Shown here: in pieces, positions 32,283 through 40,789 of the stretch
Layout of the letters: each line of letters begins with the position of its first letter
Position numbering within the stretch: position 1 is the first letter of the stretch
Origin: Propionibacterium acidifaciens DSM 21887
GTDB taxonomy: Bacteria; Actinomycetota; Actinomycetes; Propionibacteriales; Propionibacteriaceae
DNA length: 64,000 nt
Assembly: GCF_000426605.1 (NCBI RefSeq)
Contig: NZ_AUFR01000006.1
Span: forward strand, 1-64,000
Reading direction: 5' to 3'
Program-made: the position numbers and the translations under genes
The notes under the pieces: generated by a model
The model's input: only the letters and a program-made list of their open reading frames with translations
Database searches by the model: none
Told to the model about the DNA's origin: nothing

Positions 32283-33614
32283 TCAGGACGCATCCGCGGT
32301 GTGCACCCGGCCCCGTCGGGCGAGCAGGACCATGAGCACCGCGGACAGGATCATGAAGCCGCCGACGACGACCATGGGCACGACGTACCCGCCCGTCCAG
32401 TCGTGGATCGCCCCCGTGATGTAGCCGGCGGAGAAGCCGGCGATGTTGCCGATCGTGTTGATCAGGGCGACGCCGGCCGCGGCCGGGGCGCCCGTGAGGA
32501 ACTGCGTGGGCAGCGTCCAGAAGTTGGGCAGCACGGCGAAGATCGACATGGCCGTGACGGAGATGACGCCGATGGCGCCGACCGGTGAGCCGACGAACAG
32601 GGCGACCGGGATCGAGACCCCGCCGATGGCCGCCGGCACGGCGATGTGCCAGCTGCGCAGCCCGCGCCGGGTGACGTCCCTCGACCAGAGGTACATCGCC
32701 AGGGCGGCGAACACGTAGGGGACCGCGGTGACCAGCCCCTGCTGCAGGATCGTCAGCTTGGTCCCGTACTGGGCCCCGAAGCCCTTGATGATCGTGGGCA
32801 GGAAGAAGCCCAGTGCGTACAGGCCGTAGATGAAGCCGAAATAGATGAGCGAGAGGACCCACACCCGGCCGCTCGTGAGGGCGGCCCGGACGTTCCGCTC
32901 GCTCCGGTCGCCGCTGTTCGTCTCGGCCTCGGCGTCGAGCTGGACGCGCAGGCAGGCGACCTCCTCGGCGGTGAGCCAGGAGCAGTCCTCCGGCCTGTCC
33001 TTCAGGTAGAAGAAGCCGATGGCGCCGACGACGATGGCCGGGGCGCCGACGCACAGGTACATGAAGCGCCAGCCCTCCAGCCCGAGGACGCCGTGGTGCT
33101 GGATGAGCCAGCTGGCCAGCGGGGCCCCGATGACGTTCGTGAGCGGCTGGGCGAGGTAGAAGAGCATGAGGGTACGGCTGCGGTGCTGCGAGGGCACCAG
33201 CATGCTCAGGAAGAGGATCGCACCGGGGAAGAAGCCGGCCTCGGCGACGCCGAGCAGGACGCGCAGGGCGTACAGCTGACCGCTCGACTGGACCCAGGTG
33301 AACAGGATCGAGACGATGCCCCACGTGAGCATGATGCGCGACAGCCAGACCCGGGCGCCGAATCTGTGGAGCGCCAGGTTGGACGGGATCTCAAGGATGA
33401 TGTATCCGATGAAGAACACGCCCGAGGCGAGTCCGAACTGGGCGGCTGTCATGCCCAGGTCCTGTTCCATCCCGTTGGGACCGGCGTATCCGATCGCGGT
33501 GCGGTCCAGGAAGTTGATGAAGAACATCAGCGCGACGAACGGCACCAGCCGTACCGAGATCTTGTGGACGGCGGACCTCTCCACCGCAGGGTTCACGATT
33601 GCTGTGCTCGACAC
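32283..33614 (-). CDS. MFS transporter, anion:cation symporter type (probable D-apionate carrier)
   Basis: A 443-residue carrier with 12 spans. PFVALMFFINFLDRTAIGYA, LRVLLGVAEAGFFPGAILF and a central hydrophilic loop place it in the sugar-acid symporter branch. The GTG at 33614 lies 5 nt after GAGGAGGT. It is the first gene of an operon with the OiaC- and ApnO-like genes and diverges from a FadR-type regulator, with a palindromic operator between. D-apionate is the inferred substrate. Confidence 0.87.
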   Translation of the reverse strand: MSSTAIVNPAVERSAVHKISVRLVPFVALMFFINFLDRTAIGYAGPNGMEQDLGMTAAQFGLASGVFFIGYIILEIPSNLALHRFGARVWLSRIMLTWGIVSILFTWVQSSGQLYALRVLLGVAEAGFFPGAILFLSMLVPSQHRSRTLMLFYLAQPLTNVIGAPLASWLIQHHGVLGLEGWRFMYLCVGAPAIVVGAIGFFYLKDRPEDCSWLTAEEVACLRVQLDAEAETNSGDRSERNVRAALTSGRVWVLSLIYFGFIYGLYALGFFLPTIIKGFGAQYGTKLTILQQGLVTAVPYVFAALAMYLWSRDVTRRGLRSWHIAVPAAIGGVSIPVALFVGSPVGAIGVISVTAMSIFAVLPNFWTLPTQFLTGAPAAAGVALINTIGNIAGFSAGYITGAIHDWTGGYVVPMVVVGGFMILSAVLMVLLARRGRVHTADAS

Positions 33615-33710
33615 GTGACCTCCTCGTCATCGTTGTCATCGTTCCGATCGGTCGCGCAGCGCTGCGCGGCGTCCGTACGCGTACGAGGGTAGAGCCACAC
33701 CGACCAACCT

Positions 33711-33724
33711 GTCAACCGGTTAAC
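33711..33724. promoter_or_regulatory. Candidate FadR-type operator
   Basis: GTCAACCGGTTAAC is palindromic except for one position pair and lies between the divergent carrier and regulator genes. It sits about 100 nt from each start and is the only strong palindrome in the 211-nt gap. Confidence 0.6.
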
Positions 33725-33813
33725 TTGTTTCTGCAGGTCGTACGGGCTCAGCGGCGGGGCGCCCGGCGGCCCCACGGCGGTCGCACGTCCCGAGCAGGGC
33801 GGATCGCGCCTAG

Positions 33814-33819
33814 TAGATT
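33814..33819 (+). promoter_or_regulatory. -10 element of a leaderless promoter for the FadR-type regulator
   Basis: TAGATT ends 6 nt before ATG 33826; there is no ribosome-binding site. Confidence 0.45.
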
Positions 33820-33825
33820 GACGGC

Positions 33826-34557
33826 ATGCCCGCATACGCAACCGGACCGGCCGACGAGTTCCTCGAGGAGATGTCCGCCCTCCCCCGCGGGACGACGGCG
33901 GCCGAGGTCGCGCAGCACCTGCTGTCCCACTTCGGCACCGGCCCCCTGTCGACCGGTGACCGGGTACCGCCCGAGCGGGCCCTGGCCGAGAAGCTCGGCG
34001 TCGGGCGCTCTGCCGTCCGCGAGGCGCTCGCGGCGCTCGAGCTGCTGGGCCTGGTCGAGGTACGACCGGGCGCGGGCACCTATGTGCGCGGGACGACCTC
34101 GGATCTTCTGCCGAAGACGCTCACCTGGGGCATGCTGCTCGGAGACAACGACACCCGGCAGCTCCTCGAAGTGCGCTCGGCCCTCGAGGTCGAGTCGGCG
34201 CGCCTGGCCGCAGAGCGGGCCGAGGAACGGGACCTCGGGCTGCTGAGGGACAGCATCGAGTCGATGCGCGAGGCCCTGCCCGATCTGGAGAAGGTGATCC
34301 CACTCGACTACCGCTTCCACGTCGTCCTGGCCGACGGCTGCCGCAACGACCTGGCCGCCGACATGCTGCGCACCTGCCGCACGCTGCTGAGCATCTGGCT
34401 GGACCGGGCCCTGCGCAGCGAGGCGGACGCCGTCGAGTCGTTGGGCGAGCATGAGATGATCCTGCGAGCGGTCGAGAGGCACGACGTCGAGGCCGCCGAG
34501 CAGGCCATGCGCGCCCACATGAGGACCGCGACGAAGCGCCTCACCACCCAGATGTGA
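33826..34557 (+). CDS. FadR-subfamily GntR transcriptional regulator
   Basis: A 243-residue regulator. The winged helix reads RVPPERALAEKLGVGRSAVREALAAL when joined across its two helices, with GTYVRG as the wing. The FCD domain follows with LLEVRSALEVESARLAAER, DYRFHVVLADGCRNDL and EHEMILRAVERHD. It diverges from the carrier/OiaC/ApnO operon and should control it by sensing a sugar acid or its product. It is convergent with the bicupin gene, with a shared hairpin between. Confidence 0.87.
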   Translation: MPAYATGPADEFLEEMSALPRGTTAAEVAQHLLSHFGTGPLSTGDRVPPERALAEKLGVGRSAVREALAALELLGLVEVRPGAGTYVRGTTSDLLPKTLTWGMLLGDNDTRQLLEVRSALEVESARLAAERAEERDLGLLRDSIESMREALPDLEKVIPLDYRFHVVLADGCRNDLAADMLRTCRTLLSIWLDRALRSEADAVESLGEHEMILRAVERHDVEAAEQAMRAHMRTATKRLTTQM

Positions 34558-34695
34558 GCAGCACCGCGTCCGGTCCTGCAGGAGCGTTCATCAGCACGCT
34601 TGTTCGACGAGCCGGGCCACCGATGAGCGCCCGCATCTTCCCCCGGATCACCAACAAGCGATCACCCCTCCCACGGGCACGCCCGGCTCGCCAGA

Positions 34696-34736
34696 GCGAG
34701 GGGCCCGTCACCAGTTGGAGGTGACGGGCCCCTCGC
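34696..34736. terminator. Bidirectional hairpin terminator
   Basis: GCGAGGGGCCCGTCACC pairs perfectly with its complement across a 7-nt loop, giving a 17-bp stem. It lies between the convergent regulator gene (ends 34557) and bicupin gene (ends 34777). Confidence 0.7.
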
Positions 34737-34776
34737 GGTCAAGGCCCGTTCGGGAGTTGAGCACCGGCCCACCGCA

Positions 34777-35697
34777 TCACAGACCCGGCGCGATACTGAA
34801 AATCGCTCGGACCGGATGTCCGTCAAAATTGACCAGCTGATAGCTCACCCCGGCTGGAATGAAGATGGACTCCTCGGGCTCCAGGATCAGGCAGTCCCGG
34901 CGATCGGGGAAGTTGACCGTGATGGGACCCTCCATGCAGTAGAGCACGAGATCTCCCTGGTGGGACATGGGCTCGGAGCAACGCGGCCCTTTGCCGCCCC
35001 CGGGCGGTACGATCATCTCACCCATGTGGGCGAAATCCGTGCTCACCGTGAATTTCATGAGCATGGGGCTGTCGTTGCCCATGAGCGTGACCAGCTTCTC
35101 ACGGTCGCCGATCCGATAAATATTGGTCGGATGAATTCGCGCCGCGGCTCCATCGACCGGGAAGCGACCCAGGTCGTCAGTGGTGGGAAGCGGGTTGATC
35201 CCCGAACGACCGGCGACACTCGGGATCTCGCTGTTCTTGCGACCCTTGAAGGTCTTCGTGTCATCCGCCGCAGGAAAGATCTTCGGCGGGACGTCCTCGC
35301 CCCACGCCTTGGGAGCGATGAAGAAGAGGACCCTGACCTTGTGGTTGGAGAAGTTATTCCCCTGATGCCACGTCTCTTGAGGGATGAGCAGGCCCTCATC
35401 GGTCTGCAACTCGACATACTGACCATAGTTGCTCTTCTGGACCACCGGCCCCTCAAGAATATAGTACATCTCATCGCCGGGATGGATGTCGATCGGCTCG
35501 AATGACGCCCCGGGCGCTAGTTCGTAGATCCCGACGAGAAGAGTGTCGGTGGACACTATCAAATAATTATTGTCGCTGGTGAATGCATTGTCCGGAGGAT
35601 ATATATGATGAAGATAGTCGGTTTTCCTGATGAGAAGAGTTCTCTTCTCAGCGGGTTCGAAGGGGAAGCGTTCGAGTACATCCTGGAATCTTGTCAT
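34777..35697 (-). CDS. Two-domain cupin, possible sugar isomerase
   Basis: A 306-residue bicupin. The first barrel carries the metal-type motif IDIHPGDEMYYILEGP with a later WHQG. The second has CSEPMSHQGDLVLYCMEGPI and ends with a PAGVSYQLVNF strand. There is no signal peptide. It follows the PTS genes by about 100 nt on the same strand, and GGGAG lies 7 nt before ATG 35697. Cupins in sugar operons are often aldose-ketose isomerases or sensors. I do not recognise a named subfamily. The DNA is visibly less G+C-rich than that of neighbouring modules. Confidence 0.65.
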   Translation of the reverse strand: MTRFQDVLERFPFEPAEKRTLLIRKTDYLHHIYPPDNAFTSDNNYLIVSTDTLLVGIYELAPGASFEPIDIHPGDEMYYILEGPVVQKSNYGQYVELQTDEGLLIPQETWHQGNNFSNHKVRVLFFIAPKAWGEDVPPKIFPAADDTKTFKGRKNSEIPSVAGRSGINPLPTTDDLGRFPVDGAAARIHPTNIYRIGDREKLVTLMGNDSPMLMKFTVSTDFAHMGEMIVPPGGGKGPRCSEPMSHQGDLVLYCMEGPITVNFPDRRDCLILEPEESIFIPAGVSYQLVNFDGHPVRAIFSIAPGL

Positions 35698-35798
35698 GGT
35701 GAACTCCCAATCTTGAAACTCATTCACGGCATCGGCGGCCGAGGGCGCGACAAGTGGTGACGCCTCCGTGCAGGATCTTGTGAATGAACCTTCTTGTG

Positions 35799-36968
35799 TC
35801 AATTGTTCTGGTCTCCCGACCAGAGCTGTTCATCGGTGTCGAGATCGAGCGTCTCGATGTCATCGAAATCCGTTTCCCCGGCAGCTGAGCGTGTCGCCAT
35901 GGCAGAAGATCCCATCAGGTCGCCCAGGCCGCCGACAGCAGAGGCCCCGCCCTCAGCCCTGGCCGATCTCGGCAGGAGGAGCACGAGCATGCCTGCCGTG
36001 ACTAATGCGGAGAACAGGAGGATCAGCAGGAACATGAGCGGACGGTTGCACAGCGGCAGGACGAAGAGCCCGCCATGGGGCGCCTGCATCGTCAGCCCGG
36101 CGATGTAACTGAGCGAAGCCCCGAACGCGCTGCCGACCATGAGCGATGGGATGACCCGGAAGGGATTTGCGGCGGCGAAGGGGATGGCGAACTCGGTGAT
36201 CATGCCCACGCCACCGACGAGGAGACCGCCCATTGAACCCCGTTCGGCCTTCGTGAACCGTTTGGGTGCGATCAGCGCAGCAACACCGAGGCCGAGCGGA
36301 GGAGACATCGAGGCGATGAAATTCGCAGCCATGGGGGCCCAGTTGCCGCTTTCCGCAGCAGCCAGGGCAAAGGCATAAGCCGCCTTGTTGACAGGACCGC
36401 CCATGTCGAATGCGAGCATGGCGCCTTGAACGATGCCCAGTATCATCTTGGCACCACCGGACATGTTGAGCAGCCAGGACTGCATGGTTCCATTGAGCCA
36501 GGCGAAGGGAACGCCGATGACGTACTGCATGAAGGCACCGATGATGAGGACACTCACGACGGGGATGATGAGCACTGGGAGCAGTGATTGCAGCACTGCA
36601 GGCAACCTGATCTTCTTGAGCTGCCGCACCAGGTAGCCGGCGGCAATACCGCCGATGATGGCGCCGAGGAAACCCGCCCCGAGCGAGTTGGCCATCGCTC
36701 CGGCCACGAAACCACCAACGATTGCCGGCTTGTCTGCCAGCGCGTAGGCGATGTAGCCGCCGAGAACAGCGGTCATGAGCCCCATCGAGGCCTGACCCCA
36801 GGCATAGACATCGGCCCAGAATCCAGAACCATCTCCGACGTAGATGCCCCCGAAGGCGAACCCCAACGCAATGAGGATACCTCCGGCCACCACGAACGGA
36901 ATCATGTACGAAACTCCTGTGAGGAGAGCCTGCATGAGCTCGCGACCCTCTTCTTTCGCCCTATTCAT
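35799..36968 (-). CDS. PTS fructose-family EIIC permease
   Basis: A 389-residue membrane component of a fructose-type phosphotransferase system. The family signatures FDMGGPVNKAAYAFA and MITEFAIPFAAANPFRVIPS are clear, in a nine- or ten-span layout, followed by a variable acidic tail. It overlaps the EIIB stop by 8 nt and has GGGAGGAAG upstream of ATG 36968. EIIA, EIIB and EIIC are separate proteins here rather than one FruA chain. Confidence 0.9.
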   Translation of the reverse strand: MNRAKEEGRELMQALLTGVSYMIPFVVAGGILIALGFAFGGIYVGDGSGFWADVYAWGQASMGLMTAVLGGYIAYALADKPAIVGGFVAGAMANSLGAGFLGAIIGGIAAGYLVRQLKKIRLPAVLQSLLPVLIIPVVSVLIIGAFMQYVIGVPFAWLNGTMQSWLLNMSGGAKMILGIVQGAMLAFDMGGPVNKAAYAFALAAAESGNWAPMAANFIASMSPPLGLGVAALIAPKRFTKAERGSMGGLLVGGVGMITEFAIPFAAANPFRVIPSLMVGSAFGASLSYIAGLTMQAPHGGLFVLPLCNRPLMFLLILLFSALVTAGMLVLLLPRSARAEGGASAVGGLGDLMGSSAMATRSAAGETDFDDIETLDLDTDEQLWSGDQNN

Positions 36969-37299
36969 TTTCTTCCTCCCCGATGAGGCCACGTTTCACT
37001 AGCGCTCGATAGAGTGCTTCAGGGCTCTGAATCACCTGATGCGGTGATACTTTGACTGTTGCGTTCTTCCGGCTGGCGAATCTCTCGACATCCGCGATGG
37101 CGACATCATTGGCCAAGATGATGACATCGGCATTGGCTATGTCCTCCGGACCGAGCCTGTTCTCTATGCCCAAGGCACCCTGTATCTCGACCCTCACTTC
37201 GAGGCCATGCTCCTGGGCGAGTCGTTCCAACGCCTCTGCCGCCATGTACGAGTGAGCAATCCCCGTTGCGCACGAGGTGACCGCGACCAGTCTCATCAT
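36961..37299 (-). CDS. PTS fructose-family EIIB
   Basis: A 112-residue phosphocarrier. The phosphorylated cysteine lies in AVTSCATGIAHSYMAAEAL, the classic fructose-EIIB opening, and ADVIILANDVAIADVERF follows. Two adjacent ATG codons (37299, 37296) follow AGGAGGAG. It passes phosphate from EIIA to the sugar being moved by EIIC. Confidence 0.92.
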   Translation of the reverse strand: MMRLVAVTSCATGIAHSYMAAEALERLAQEHGLEVRVEIQGALGIENRLGPEDIANADVIILANDVAIADVERFASRKNATVKVSPHQVIQSPEALYRALVKRGLIGEEENE

Positions 37300-37308
37300 C
37301 GACTCCTC

Positions 37309-37773
37309 CTACCCCATGCCGTCGAAGAGATCGGCGACTTCATCATTTCTCAGTGCATTATCGAATGCGGACAACAATTCCTTGTCCACGAGGTTGCGAG
37401 CGAGTCTGGCAAGGACCCTGAGGTGCTCGTTGCCGGACCCTTCAGGCATGGCGATCACGAACACCTTGTCCACCTCGCCCTCCTCGCCATGTGACACGTA
37501 GTGCATGGGCGCCGCCAGTCGATAAATGCACACCGAGGCCGCCAGGACCCCCGCCGACCGAGTGTGCGGAATCGCTATCCCGTTGCCCATGTAGGTCGAC
37601 CCCTCGCGCTCACGCCGGTACAGATCTTGAACGAAAACCTCCCTGTCCACGATCCGTCCCGCCTCATCCAGGGTAGCCGCCGCTTGACGAACCAGATCCT
37701 CGAAATCATTCGGCGGTCGCATGTCCAGTCTGATGATGTCCGGACTCACGACACCATGTTCGTCACTCATCAT
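37309..37773 (-). CDS. PTS fructose-family EIIA
   Basis: A 154-residue phosphocarrier of the mannitol/fructose EIIA type. The phosphorylated histidine is in YMGNGIAIPHTRS, and the partner block VFVIAMPEGSGNEHLRVLARLA follows. Its start (ATG 37773 or 37770) overlaps the end of the aldolase gene, indicating translational coupling; only a weak AAGGG lies upstream. Confidence 0.9.
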   Translation of the reverse strand: MMSDEHGVVSPDIIRLDMRPPNDFEDLVRQAAATLDEAGRIVDREVFVQDLYRREREGSTYMGNGIAIPHTRSAGVLAASVCIYRLAAPMHYVSHGEEGEVDKVFVIAMPEGSGNEHLRVLARLARNLVDKELLSAFDNALRNDEVADLFDGMG

Positions 37774-38650
37774 TTCGAGCCCTTCGGTACTCGAACCCAT
37801 TGAGAAACGCGCCGTAGAGTTTCTTCGCCTCGGCCTTCGTGTGGACGTAGACTTTTTCGACCAGTTCGTGGTAGAACGTGGGTCTCCCTTCGGCCCGGTC
37901 CGCCTCGATGACTTCACCGGCGAACCGCGAGGATTCAACTGCCAGATAGGAGTAGTAATTCACCTTGGAAATACCACCGGCCACCGCTTTGGTGATGTCT
38001 GGCAGTGGGACACCAGAGCTGCCGTGCATGACAAGAGGCGTCTCCCCAGTGGCTTCACGCAGCCTCTTGAGATGTTCGAAATCAAGCACGGGTTCTTTCT
38101 CGTAGATCCCATGCGAGGTGCCGAATGTGACGGCCAGGGCGTCAACCCCGGTTCGTTCCACGAACTCATGGGCAAGGTCCGGGTCCGTGTACGCGGTCGA
38201 AGCACTCGAGCCGCCATGGGTGTCATTGAGCGTAGTGGGCATCTCGCCCAGTTCGGCCTCGACGCTGATTCCGGCAGGACGGACCATCTCGATGAAGGCT
38301 TTGACCCTGCTGACGTTCTCCTCGAACGTGAGCTTCGAGCAGTCATACATGACCGAGGTGAACCCGTTGTTGACACCACGCATGATGAAGTTCATGGATT
38401 CGCCGTGGTCGACGTGCACGGCGACCGGCACTTTTGCACGACGTGCACAGCCGATGAGGTCCGGGGCGATCCGCTCGAGCGGGATGAGCGGATCGTGCAC
38501 CTCGGCATGGTCGATGACCAGCGGTATGTTCACTTCTTCGGCTGCATCGATGAGCGCCCGCAGGTACGTCGTGTTCGGGGCGTTGATGCAGCCCACTCCG
38601 TAACGGTTCCTCGTCGCGTCGGTCAGCATCTCTTTCAGGTTGACAAGCAT
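37763..38650 (-). CDS. Class II ketose-(bis)phosphate aldolase
   Basis: A 295-residue zinc-dependent aldolase of the fructose/tagatose-bisphosphate family. The metal-binding HVDHGES, the second-site glutamate in VEAELGEM and the HGSSGVPLPDITKAV phosphate loop are present. Two usual signatures are altered: MIDGS is YDCSKL and the N-V-N-T region is KVNYYSY. No 1-phosphofructokinase is nearby, so the enzyme may cleave the PTS product directly, as a ketose 1-phosphate, rather than a bisphosphate. The ATG at 38650 follows AAGGAG. It is first in the operon with EIIA, EIIB, EIIC and bicupin. Confidence 0.82.
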   Translation of the reverse strand: MLVNLKEMLTDATRNRYGVGCINAPNTTYLRALIDAAEEVNIPLVIDHAEVHDPLIPLERIAPDLIGCARRAKVPVAVHVDHGESMNFIMRGVNNGFTSVMYDCSKLTFEENVSRVKAFIEMVRPAGISVEAELGEMPTTLNDTHGGSSASTAYTDPDLAHEFVERTGVDALAVTFGTSHGIYEKEPVLDFEHLKRLREATGETPLVMHGSSGVPLPDITKAVAGGISKVNYYSYLAVESSRFAGEVIEADRAEGRPTFYHELVEKVYVHTKAEAKKLYGAFLNGFEYRRARNDE

Positions 38651-38706
38651 GTCGGTCTCCTTGGGCAGGCGGACCTCGCCCTCGAGGCCCACCAGTCGTC
38701 TACAAT

Positions 38707-38720
38707 TGCAAGATCTTGCA
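38707..38720. promoter_or_regulatory. Perfect 14-bp palindrome, candidate SorC-family operator
   Basis: TGCAAGATCTTGCA lies 57 nt upstream of the aldolase start, between that gene and the SorC-type regulator gene on the same strand. It is A+T-richer than its surroundings and is the obvious operator candidate for the PTS operon. Confidence 0.6.
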
Positions 38721-38870
38721 GGGCTGATATTACTGTCATTTAGCTGGGACGGCAAGGGCAGAGCCGCATCGAACAGAGCATGGCTCCGGAATGGTTGCCC
38801 GGTCGCTGCCAGTCACTGCCCGACATGGGCTCTTCCGCACGAGGATGTGCTGACCGTGGCCAGGCGCTGC

Positions 38871-39848
38871 TCAGCCGACGTCACCCGCAGCGAGAGACTC
38901 GGCCACACCGAGATCCGTGATGAGGACGCTCGCCAGGCCCCCGCGCAGTGCCGACATGATCGCCTCGATCTTCTCCGATCCACCGCACACAGCAATGCGA
39001 CGAGGGATCTTCCGCAGTTGATCAAGATCCATCCCGATCACCCGGTCGTCGAAGGCCGATCGGATCGCCTGACCCTCAGCGTCGAAGAAGCGGAAGCACA
39101 CGTCGCCGACTGCCCCAGCCTCCTCCAGCTCTGCCAGGTCATGAGCCGACGCGTAGGTGCCCCCCGGCCTCACCAGTGTCGAAGAGGACAGCGAGCCGAC
39201 ACTCACCAGCGCAACGGTCACGGCACGCCAGCGCGACATGGCCTCGACCACGCTGGGGTCATCGGTCAGCGCGTCATGGACAGTCCTGTTCGTCGCCACC
39301 CCCGGCGCTGGGATGACAACGGGCTTGGCACCCATCTTGGTGGCGAACAGACCCAGCATCTGCGAGGCCTCGATCTGAGCGGCGGCGTGTCCGGCGCCGC
39401 CATCCAGCTGCACGACCTCATCGACTGCCGCATTCGCGAGCCGAGGAAGCGCCTGAGCGACGCGCATGAGGCTCTCACTCCATGCCGACACGCCCAGCAC
39501 GCAACCGGTCGTCAGACTGTTCTCAAGGTACGCGGCTCCAGCTGCGCCGAGCGAAGAGAGAACCTGCTCGTGGGAGCCCCGCGCGTCAGTGACAACCACC
39601 TCGTCGAGCCCGTAGGCACGTTCCAGCTGCTCCTCGAGCTCAGCGTGAACGCCCGCGGGGAGCGACACGACCGTCCGCACCACACCGGTGGAGGCGGCTT
39701 TTTTCAGGAGCCGCGAGACCTTCGACGCCGACAGATGCAGACGAGACGAGATCTCGGTTTGGCGAAGCCCCTGCTCGTAGTACATGCGGGCGACCCTGAC
39801 CATGAGCCTCGTCTGGTGGGCATCTGCGCGAGACGTGGGGGCTCTCAT
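38871..39848 (-). CDS. SorC-family sugar-binding transcriptional regulator (PTS module)
   Basis: A 325-residue regulator. The helix-turn-helix is in YYEQGLRQTEISSRLHLSAS followed by KVSRLLKKA, and the C-terminal sugar-phosphate domain shows SLTTGCVLGVSAWSESL, VDEVVQLDGGAG and the conserved RRIAVCGGSEKIEAI near the end. GGGGGAG lies 7 nt before ATG 39848. It is the first gene upstream of the aldolase/PTS operon on the same strand, so it should be its local regulator. Confidence 0.87.
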   Translation of the reverse strand: MRAPTSRADAHQTRLMVRVARMYYEQGLRQTEISSRLHLSASKVSRLLKKAASTGVVRTVVSLPAGVHAELEEQLERAYGLDEVVVTDARGSHEQVLSSLGAAGAAYLENSLTTGCVLGVSAWSESLMRVAQALPRLANAAVDEVVQLDGGAGHAAAQIEASQMLGLFATKMGAKPVVIPAPGVATNRTVHDALTDDPSVVEAMSRWRAVTVALVSVGSLSSSTLVRPGGTYASAHDLAELEEAGAVGDVCFRFFDAEGQAIRSAFDDRVIGMDLDQLRKIPRRIAVCGGSEKIEAIMSALRGGLASVLITDLGVAESLAAGDVG

Positions 39849-39924
39849 GCGCTCACTCCCCCGGCTCCACCTGGCATGACGTCCTCCCCACGAACCCGCA
39901 CGAGGATCATTGGCGATCCCCTCT

Positions 39925-39956
39925 CAGAATATGGTGCGGCCAGAATATGGTGCGGC
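39925..39956. repeat. Exact tandem duplication of 16 bp
   Basis: CAGAATATGGTGCGGC occurs twice head to tail. It lies near the border between the lower-G+C PTS module and the TIM-like gene. Confidence 0.8.
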
Positions 39957-40013
39957 GCCCGAGAACGAGTGATGCCCGGTTTGGAACACGTCGGAGGGCC
40001 CGCCGCCCCGAGT

Positions 40014-40760
40014 TCAGACCGCTGCGCGTTCGCGCGCCTCCTTCGCAACCGAGACGAATGCGTCCGGGTCGTGGGCGAAGCGCCCCAGGAAGAGGCCGTC
40101 GATGGCCGGGTCGAGGGTGCCGAGCAGACCCGGACCGGCCGAGCCGCCGTACAGCAGGCTGAGCCCGGGCACGTCGGACAGACCCTCGCGGATCCCCCGG
40201 CACACCGCCGAGACGTACTCGGACGGGGCCGGGGCCGGCGCGCCGATCGCCCAGTGGGGCTCGTAGCCCAGCCAGAGCTCGGACGGCCGGGCGTCGGCCA
40301 GGGCCGAACGCACCTGCCCGACGCACTTCGCGGCGGCCTCGGCCTCGGTGGAGCGCTCCGCCTCGCCGATGCACAGCAGCGGGACGATGCCGTTGCGGGC
40401 GGCGGCGGCCGTCTTCGCGGCGACCATCGCGTCGTCCTCGCGGTAGATCGTGCGCCGCTCGGCATGCCCCACCTCGACGACCCGGACGCCGAGGGCCGCC
40501 AGGTCGACGCCCGACACCTCGCCGGTGCGGGCGCCCCGGTCGTCCTGGCAGAGGTCCTGGGCGCCGAGCAGGATGCCCGAGCCGTCCAGGATCGCCCCCG
40601 TCTCGGCAATGGTCAGGAAGTCGGGCAGGACCGCCAGACGGACGGCGTCCGACAGGCCCCGCTCGGCGCCGACCAGGTCGACGAGCGAACGGGCGTACTC
40701 CAGCGTGCGGGGGCGCTCGAAGTACATCTTGAAGCTCACCGCGACGATCGGCCTGTTCAC
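40014..40760 (-). CDS. Triosephosphate isomerase-family protein, probable erythrulose-phosphate isomerase
   Basis: A 248-residue TIM barrel. The catalytic lysine sits in VAVSFKMYF, not the usual GNWKMN; the histidine is in VVEVGHAERR and the glutamate in LGYEPHWAIG, with the phosphate loop LLYGGSAGP. The divergent lysine loop and the RpiB-like neighbour point to the EryH type, which converts L-erythrulose 1-phosphate to D-erythrulose 4-phosphate, rather than to the glycolytic enzyme. The GTG at 40760 follows GGGGGA. Confidence 0.75.
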   Translation of the reverse strand: MNRPIVAVSFKMYFERPRTLEYARSLVDLVGAERGLSDAVRLAVLPDFLTIAETGAILDGSGILLGAQDLCQDDRGARTGEVSGVDLAALGVRVVEVGHAERRTIYREDDAMVAAKTAAAARNGIVPLLCIGEAERSTEAEAAAKCVGQVRSALADARPSELWLGYEPHWAIGAPAPAPSEYVSAVCRGIREGLSDVPGLSLLYGGSAGPGLLGTLDPAIDGLFLGRFAHDPDAFVSVAKEARERAAV

Positions 40761-40789
40761 GATCGGTTCCCCCTCGCCTCGGCGCGGCC

